Source: CAYHBO01 sp964354855
GTDB taxonomy: Bacteria; Babelota; Babeliae; Babelales; RVW-14
Direction of reading: 5' to 3'
Assembly (NCBI GenBank): GCA_964354855.1
Contig: CAYHBO010000001.1
Coordinates: 31,214-95,213 of the forward strand
Length of the DNA: 64,000 nucleotides
Shown: positions 60,527-64,000 of the stretch, piece by piece
Layout: the number at the start of each line of letters is the position of its first letter
Numbering within the stretch: position 1 is the stretch's first letter
Program-made: the position numbers and the translations under genes
The notes under the pieces: generated by a model
What the model was told of the DNA's origin: nothing
The model's database searches: none
The model's input: only the letters and a program-made list of their open reading frames with translations

Positions 60527-61681
60527 ATGGAGCATGCGCATAACCACACGATTATCTTTGTTGTGTATGATGGCATAGAAAATTCAGTTTTTCAAAGTCA
60601 GGTGCTTATTCCCTTGCAAAAACGCTTGCGAGAATGTTCTCAAATTACGGTTACGCTAATCTCATTTGAGCAAAAAAAATATTCTCACGTAGAGCTTATT
60701 AAGATTATTCCAGAGCAAGATCGATTGCGGGTTGTGTTGTTTAAGCGGTTGCCATTTATAATGCCTGGAAGCTTATTGTTGGCAGCGAGGGAGTTTTCTT
60801 CTATTTGTTGTTCTGAGCCTGTTTCAGGGGCTAGGCCTTATTTGATTATCGTCCGTGGGCCAATTGCTGGTTTAATTGTACAACGAGTAGTAAAACGTTT
60901 TACTTATTGTCATTCTGAGCTTGATTCAGGATCCAGTCAAAAGCCAGAATTAATCATTCAATCGCGCGGGCTATGCGCCGAAGAATACCGCTATGCTCAT
61001 GAACAGGCGTATTGGTTTGTGCGGCCGTGGCATTGGTTGCGTTATCAGCAATTTAAGTGTTTAGAGAAGAAAGTTTATGGGCGAAACACTTGTCATCCTG
61101 AACTTGCCTGCCCGCCGAAGCCTTGGCGTAGGTTGGATTCAGGATCCAGGCTTTCTTTTACCATCGAAGCTGTAAGCCCAGCTCTCAAAAAGTACTTAGT
61201 AAGTATGTTCAATGCCAATCCCGAACAAATTTCCATAGCCTCTTATGATATTCCAACACCAATATCTCCAGAACAAGTTTCTCGATGGCGCCAGCAAGCG
61301 CGTCAAGAGCTAGGTATTCCAGAAGATGCTTATGTGTATTGCTATAGCGGCTCACATAAGCCTTGGCAGTGTGCTTCAGAGTCGATTGCTTATGTCGCGC
61401 AGCGTTACTATGAAGATAATAAAAGTTTTCTCTTAGTGTTGTCGCAAGATTCTGAGAAATTTCTTATCGAATTAAAAGCTAGTAAAATTTCAGAAACCTG
61501 GTATCGTGTTCTTCCCGTTCCTCCCAGTAAGCTTTTTTATTATCTGGCAGCAGCTGATGCGGGGCTGTTGTTTCGTAAAGCAGATGTGGTTAATTGGGTA
61601 TCGCGGCCGACTAAAATGCTGGAATATCAGGCGGTTGGGCTTAAGGTTATTCACAACGGGACCATTGGATTATTATTGTAA
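60527..61681 (+). CDS. Glycosyltransferase-like protein with two inserts, short C-terminus
   Basis: I chose the ATG at 60527 (MEHAHNHTIIFVVYDG), with AGGAG upstream; the earlier frame overlaps ppsA. The 384-residue product resembles family 4 glycosyltransferases: VYCYSGSHKPWQCASE, then SKLFYYLAAADAGLLFR and RPTKMLEYQAVGLKVIHNG near the end. It stops about 40-60 residues sooner than expected after this donor-binding motif. Two family C repeats are read in frame (CHSELDSGSSQ and CHPELACPPK). It may be a truncated, non-functional copy. Confidence 0.68.
   Translation: MEHAHNHTIIFVVYDGIENSVFQSQVLIPLQKRLRECSQITVTLISFEQKKYSHVELIKIIPEQDRLRVVLFKRLPFIMPGSLLLAAREFSSICCSEPVSGARPYLIIVRGPIAGLIVQRVVKRFTYCHSELDSGSSQKPELIIQSRGLCAEEYRYAHEQAYWFVRPWHWLRYQQFKCLEKKVYGRNTCHPELACPPKPWRRLDSGSRLSFTIEAVSPALKKYLVSMFNANPEQISIASYDIPTPISPEQVSRWRQQARQELGIPEDAYVYCYSGSHKPWQCASESIAYVAQRYYEDNKSFLLVLSQDSEKFLIELKASKISETWYRVLPVPPSKLFYYLAAADAGLLFRKADVVNWVSRPTKMLEYQAVGLKVIHNGTIGLLL
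60909..60936. repeat. Short palindromic repeat, family C, inside the glycosyltransferase gene
   Basis: GTCATTCTGAGCTTGATTCA, then GGATCCAG, is translated as CHSELDSGSS. It is a short form of the repeat at 61092-61150. Confidence 0.65.
61092..61150. repeat. Palindromic repeat, family C, inside the glycosyltransferase gene
   Basis: GTCATCCTGAACTTGCCTGC, then CCGCCGAAGCC and GGTTGGATTCAGGATCCAGG, matches the intergenic copy at 23719-23806 with a shorter centre. It encodes CHPELACPPKPWRRLDSGS. Confidence 0.82.
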
Positions 61682-61842
61682 TTTTAGAAAAAAGAGGCTT
61701 TTTTGATAAAAAGTACAGAATTTAGTCCCTGCTTGTTGTAATATTTTTTATTTGAAATATAATATATATATCTATATTGTTTATCGTTATTATTAATTTT
61801 TATAATAATTTTTATAATAACTTTTTAAGTAAAGGAAATCTT

Positions 61843-62907
61843 ATGAACTATGTTTATATTAAACGACTTCTTGTATGGCTTCTATTGGGAGTTTTTATTA
61901 TTGAGGCAAGTCTTTTTGCTATGATGCGACGTTCTCCGCTTCCTTTGGATGTAGCAAGTATTGAAGGAGAGCATCCTTTTATGCAAGGTCAGCCTTCTGT
62001 TCCTTCTAATAGAAAACCTGGCAATTCTCCTGAGCTTGGACCAGATGCTTTTCCTGTGCCTGTTTCTTCTTCTAATCAAAAAATTGGAACAATTGTTTTA
62101 ATTATTGGAACATCAAGCGTTGGAAAAACAACATTAACTAAAGAGCTTTTCTTTATATTAAGAAATAATGAAGAGAGTATGGGGCGGTGGGGGAATGCTC
62201 GTCTTGATGATATTTCTGATGAAGATTTTGGTGCATATGAAAAAGAAAAAAACAAGAGAAGTTTAAAGCCTAATAGTAAAATTCCAGAATATTTATCAAC
62301 TGAAACTTATGCTTTAGCCAAGGCTGTTTGCATTGCATTAAAAAAGAATTCGAAAGTTTTATGTGATACAGTTATTGATTCTCAAAAAGAGTTATCGTGG
62401 TTTAAAGGTCAGTTTCAGAAATATGAAATCATAACGGTTCTTTTGTATTGTCCGCTCCTTGACTATATTGATCGTGTTGCAAGCCGTAATCGTAACGTTG
62501 ATACTAGGGAGCATCGCTTACTTCAGCAACCGGTACTTACTTTTTCTGAGATGTATTCAACGATCCCATCTCCAGATTCAGGGGGACGTCCGAACTCTGC
62601 TCCAGTAGGATCGGTTTTTCCGGAAGACATTCCTTTTCTTTGTAAAACTCCATTGATGGAACAATCATTTGTTGGTAGCCGCTTTGGTGTTTTAACGCAA
62701 GAAGAAAGAGTAAGAGTTAGACAAGGTCAGGCGCATATGGGCTTTTCGGTGACAAGCGCGATTGGGCTAGATAAAAGAGAGCTTCGGACTCCTATTTTTT
62801 CGCGACTTGATTTTGATTTGGTAATTGACACAAATGCGTTGAATCAAGAAGAAACTATAAAGAAAGTTTTGAATTTTATTAGGGGTAATTCAGAAGAATC
62901 TACTTAA
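61843..62907 (+). CDS. Exported P-loop kinase-like protein
   Basis: I chose the ATG at 61843, with AAAGGA upstream, which starts a signal peptide ending Ala-Met (LLVWLLLGVFIIEASLFAM). After a Pro-rich linker, the 354-residue product has a Walker A motif GTSSVGKT (residues 89-96) preceded by IVLIIG. A conserved acidic segment (VLCDTVIDSQ) and ITVLLYCPLLDYIDRVASRN follow, as in chloramphenicol-phosphotransferase-like and related small-molecule kinases. ATP is scarce in the periplasm, so an exported kinase probably acts in a host. The substrate is unknown. Confidence 0.75.
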   Translation: MNYVYIKRLLVWLLLGVFIIEASLFAMMRRSPLPLDVASIEGEHPFMQGQPSVPSNRKPGNSPELGPDAFPVPVSSSNQKIGTIVLIIGTSSVGKTTLTKELFFILRNNEESMGRWGNARLDDISDEDFGAYEKEKNKRSLKPNSKIPEYLSTETYALAKAVCIALKKNSKVLCDTVIDSQKELSWFKGQFQKYEIITVLLYCPLLDYIDRVASRNRNVDTREHRLLQQPVLTFSEMYSTIPSPDSGGRPNSAPVGSVFPEDIPFLCKTPLMEQSFVGSRFGVLTQEERVRVRQGQAHMGFSVTSAIGLDKRELRTPIFSRLDFDLVIDTNALNQEETIKKVLNFIRGNSEEST

Positions 62908-62937
62908 TACCATTTACTCGGAAACTAAAACAATCTA

Positions 62938-62981
62938 AGCTCTTTGCGAGGTAAAAAAATTACCAGCAAAGGGCTTTTTTT
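62938..62981 (+). promoter_or_regulatory. Leader hairpin: terminator-like, encloses the ribosome site of the next gene
   Basis: AGCTCTTTGC (62938-62947) pairs with GCAAAGGGCT (62966-62975) with one wobble. A second inner stem GGTAA/TTACC lies between. T-residues fill 62975-62981, and the ATG of the next gene is at 62982. It can be read as a terminator for the upstream gene, but AAAGGG in the 3' arm is also the only ribosome site at good spacing. Confidence 0.65.
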
Positions 62982-63884
62982 ATGAGCATTGCCAGTATAA
63001 GGTATCGAATTTTATTATACTGTATTTTTTGTTGGTTGAGTATTTTTGGTTCTACGGTAGCGATGGGAATTTATCGTATTGAGTCGCTCGCTATTCTTGT
63101 TGCACACCCCACGCTTTTTAATAAAAAAGATCTTATTGTTTTTGATGTTGATGACGTGCTTATTCAACAAGGTCTATTATCGTCAGGTCATCGAATTCTT
63201 GTAGAAATATGTGCTCCTCATGTGATACGGCAACTTCAGGGCCAAGGGGTAAAAGTGGTGGCATTGACTGCGTCCCATACTGGTTACGTCGATTATTTTA
63301 AACAAACAATTGAAGACTGGAAAATTGCATGCCTTAAGGGCTTTAGTATAGATTTTTCGCAGTCATCGCCGCTGGTAGAGCCGTGGCCTTATGAAGGGCA
63401 TTTTTTGGGTCGTTGTGAGTTGCGGACAGGTCATAAAAATTCGACCCAAGTTTTGGTGAAATCAGGCATGATATCTTCTGCAAACTATACAAAGGGGAGT
63501 GTGCTTTATGCTTTTCTTATGAACCTTGAGGACGAACTGCGTCCCAAGCGTATTATTGTTATTGATGATCAGATGGACAACCTGCTGAGCATTCAGGCTT
63601 GGTGCAAAAAACTTGGCATTGAATTTATTGGGCTACATTATTCAAAAGATCAGTCAGTTGAGGGACTTACAGAACAAGAGGCATTAAGGCTTTTTAGTTC
63701 TAATCATAATTTCCAGAGAAAAGTTGAGCATGTAGTAGATAAATCTGAATCAGAAATAGACCTAGATCCATTTGCTAATAATTTGAATACGTGCCTTCTT
63801 ATGGATGAAGCGCCGACTGAAGAGTCTCAGGCGCACAGAAAAAGGGCTTCTTGTTTTGATTGTTGCGTTTGCCTAATCATGTAG
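62982..63884 (+). CDS. Exported DUF2608-type HAD-like protein with C-terminal CaaX box
   Basis: The 300-residue product has a signal sequence (LLYCIFCWLSIFGSTVAM), then a HAD-like domain. Motif I is IVFDVDDVL (D55, D57), followed by VVALTASHTGYVDYF and IIVIDDQMDNLLSIQAW, matching the DUF2608 family known from intracellular bacteria such as Legionella. The last residues are HRKRASCFDCCVCLIM: a basic stretch, extra cysteines, and a terminal Cys-Leu-Ile-Met that fits a farnesylation CaaX box. This suggests lipid anchoring after delivery into a eukaryotic host. The start is preceded by a hairpin. Confidence 0.82.
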   Translation: MSIASIRYRILLYCIFCWLSIFGSTVAMGIYRIESLAILVAHPTLFNKKDLIVFDVDDVLIQQGLLSSGHRILVEICAPHVIRQLQGQGVKVVALTASHTGYVDYFKQTIEDWKIACLKGFSIDFSQSSPLVEPWPYEGHFLGRCELRTGHKNSTQVLVKSGMISSANYTKGSVLYAFLMNLEDELRPKRIIVIDDQMDNLLSIQAWCKKLGIEFIGLHYSKDQSVEGLTEQEALRLFSSNHNFQRKVEHVVDKSESEIDLDPFANNLNTCLLMDEAPTEESQAHRKRASCFDCCVCLIM

Positions 63885-64000
63885 TTAAATCTTATGAATT
63901 CTAGAAACCATTTACTTGTTCTAGCAACCCCCTTTAGATTTTTTATAACGGCTTAGTCTAAATTGAAATGCAACACCTTTCAGATAGAATAGAAATCGCT
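63885..64000. other. No feature seen at the 3' edge
   Basis: The last 116 bases are AT-rich and non-coding as far as I can tell. I see no gene start, tRNA or repeat here. Confidence 0.5.

Overview
The window reads as a chromosome segment from an AT-rich, host-associated Gram-negative bacterium. The best fit is a Candidatus Dependentiae (TM6/Babeliae)-like lineage; this is inferred from gene content, not from a marker gene. Outer-membrane and envelope genes are present (LptA-like, LpxD, LpxK, SurA-like, Skp), with type IV pilus genes (pilB, pilO, pilP, pilQ) and a ComEC-like channel. Around them lie many exported, lineage-specific proteins and eukaryote-like domains: ankyrin repeats, a RING finger, a macro domain, PPP phosphatases, a secreted P-loop kinase, and a HAD-like protein ending in a CaaX box. 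Biosynthesis genes are few.

Layout. 1-1.6 kb holds two small exported proteins plus EVE and VOC proteins. 1.8-4.4 kb holds an LptA-like gene overlapping mutL. 5.4-12.9 kb is a surface-polysaccharide block: pyruvyltransferase, methyltransferase, bi-domain oxidoreductase, wecC, wecB and a SurA-like gene. 13-19.2 kb holds a secreted EEP-macro fusion and three tandem paralogs of unknown function. 19.3-30 kb holds an ankyrin protein, yajC-comEC, a C11 protease, a type-4 uracil-DNA glycosylase, two secreted phosphatases, skp-lpxD and a PRPP-synthetase-like gene. In 30.1-39 kb the pilus genes are split by a cluster of six small secreted proteins. 40.5-42.5 kb has a RING protein beside a RING-less paralog. 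42.7-48.4 kb has wecA-like, lpxK, infB and nusA. 48.4-49.07 kb is non-coding and looks like the chromosomal origin. 49-64 kb mixes housekeeping genes (pgeF, cysteine synthase, dapF, ppsA) with exported proteins.

The candidate origin has eleven TTATC(A/C)ACA boxes, nine of them in two opposed arrays with about 11-bp spacing, next to an AT-rich tract, five TAG triplets and a short GC-rich stretch. Genes left of it are mostly on the minus strand and genes right of it mostly on the plus strand. The sampled G/C bias of the plus strand also reverses there.

Two themes run through the window. First, several families of dispersed palindromic repeats occur between genes and in frame inside genes (mutL twice, comEC, ppsA, the bi-domain oxidoreductase, a glycosyltransferase, and the signal-peptide regions of four exported proteins). 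They resemble in behaviour the rickettsial palindromic elements. Second, most lineage-specific exported proteins share a signal peptide ending Ala-Met, which the conserved periplasmic proteins here lack. I saw no tRNA, rRNA, CRISPR array, transposase or prophage.
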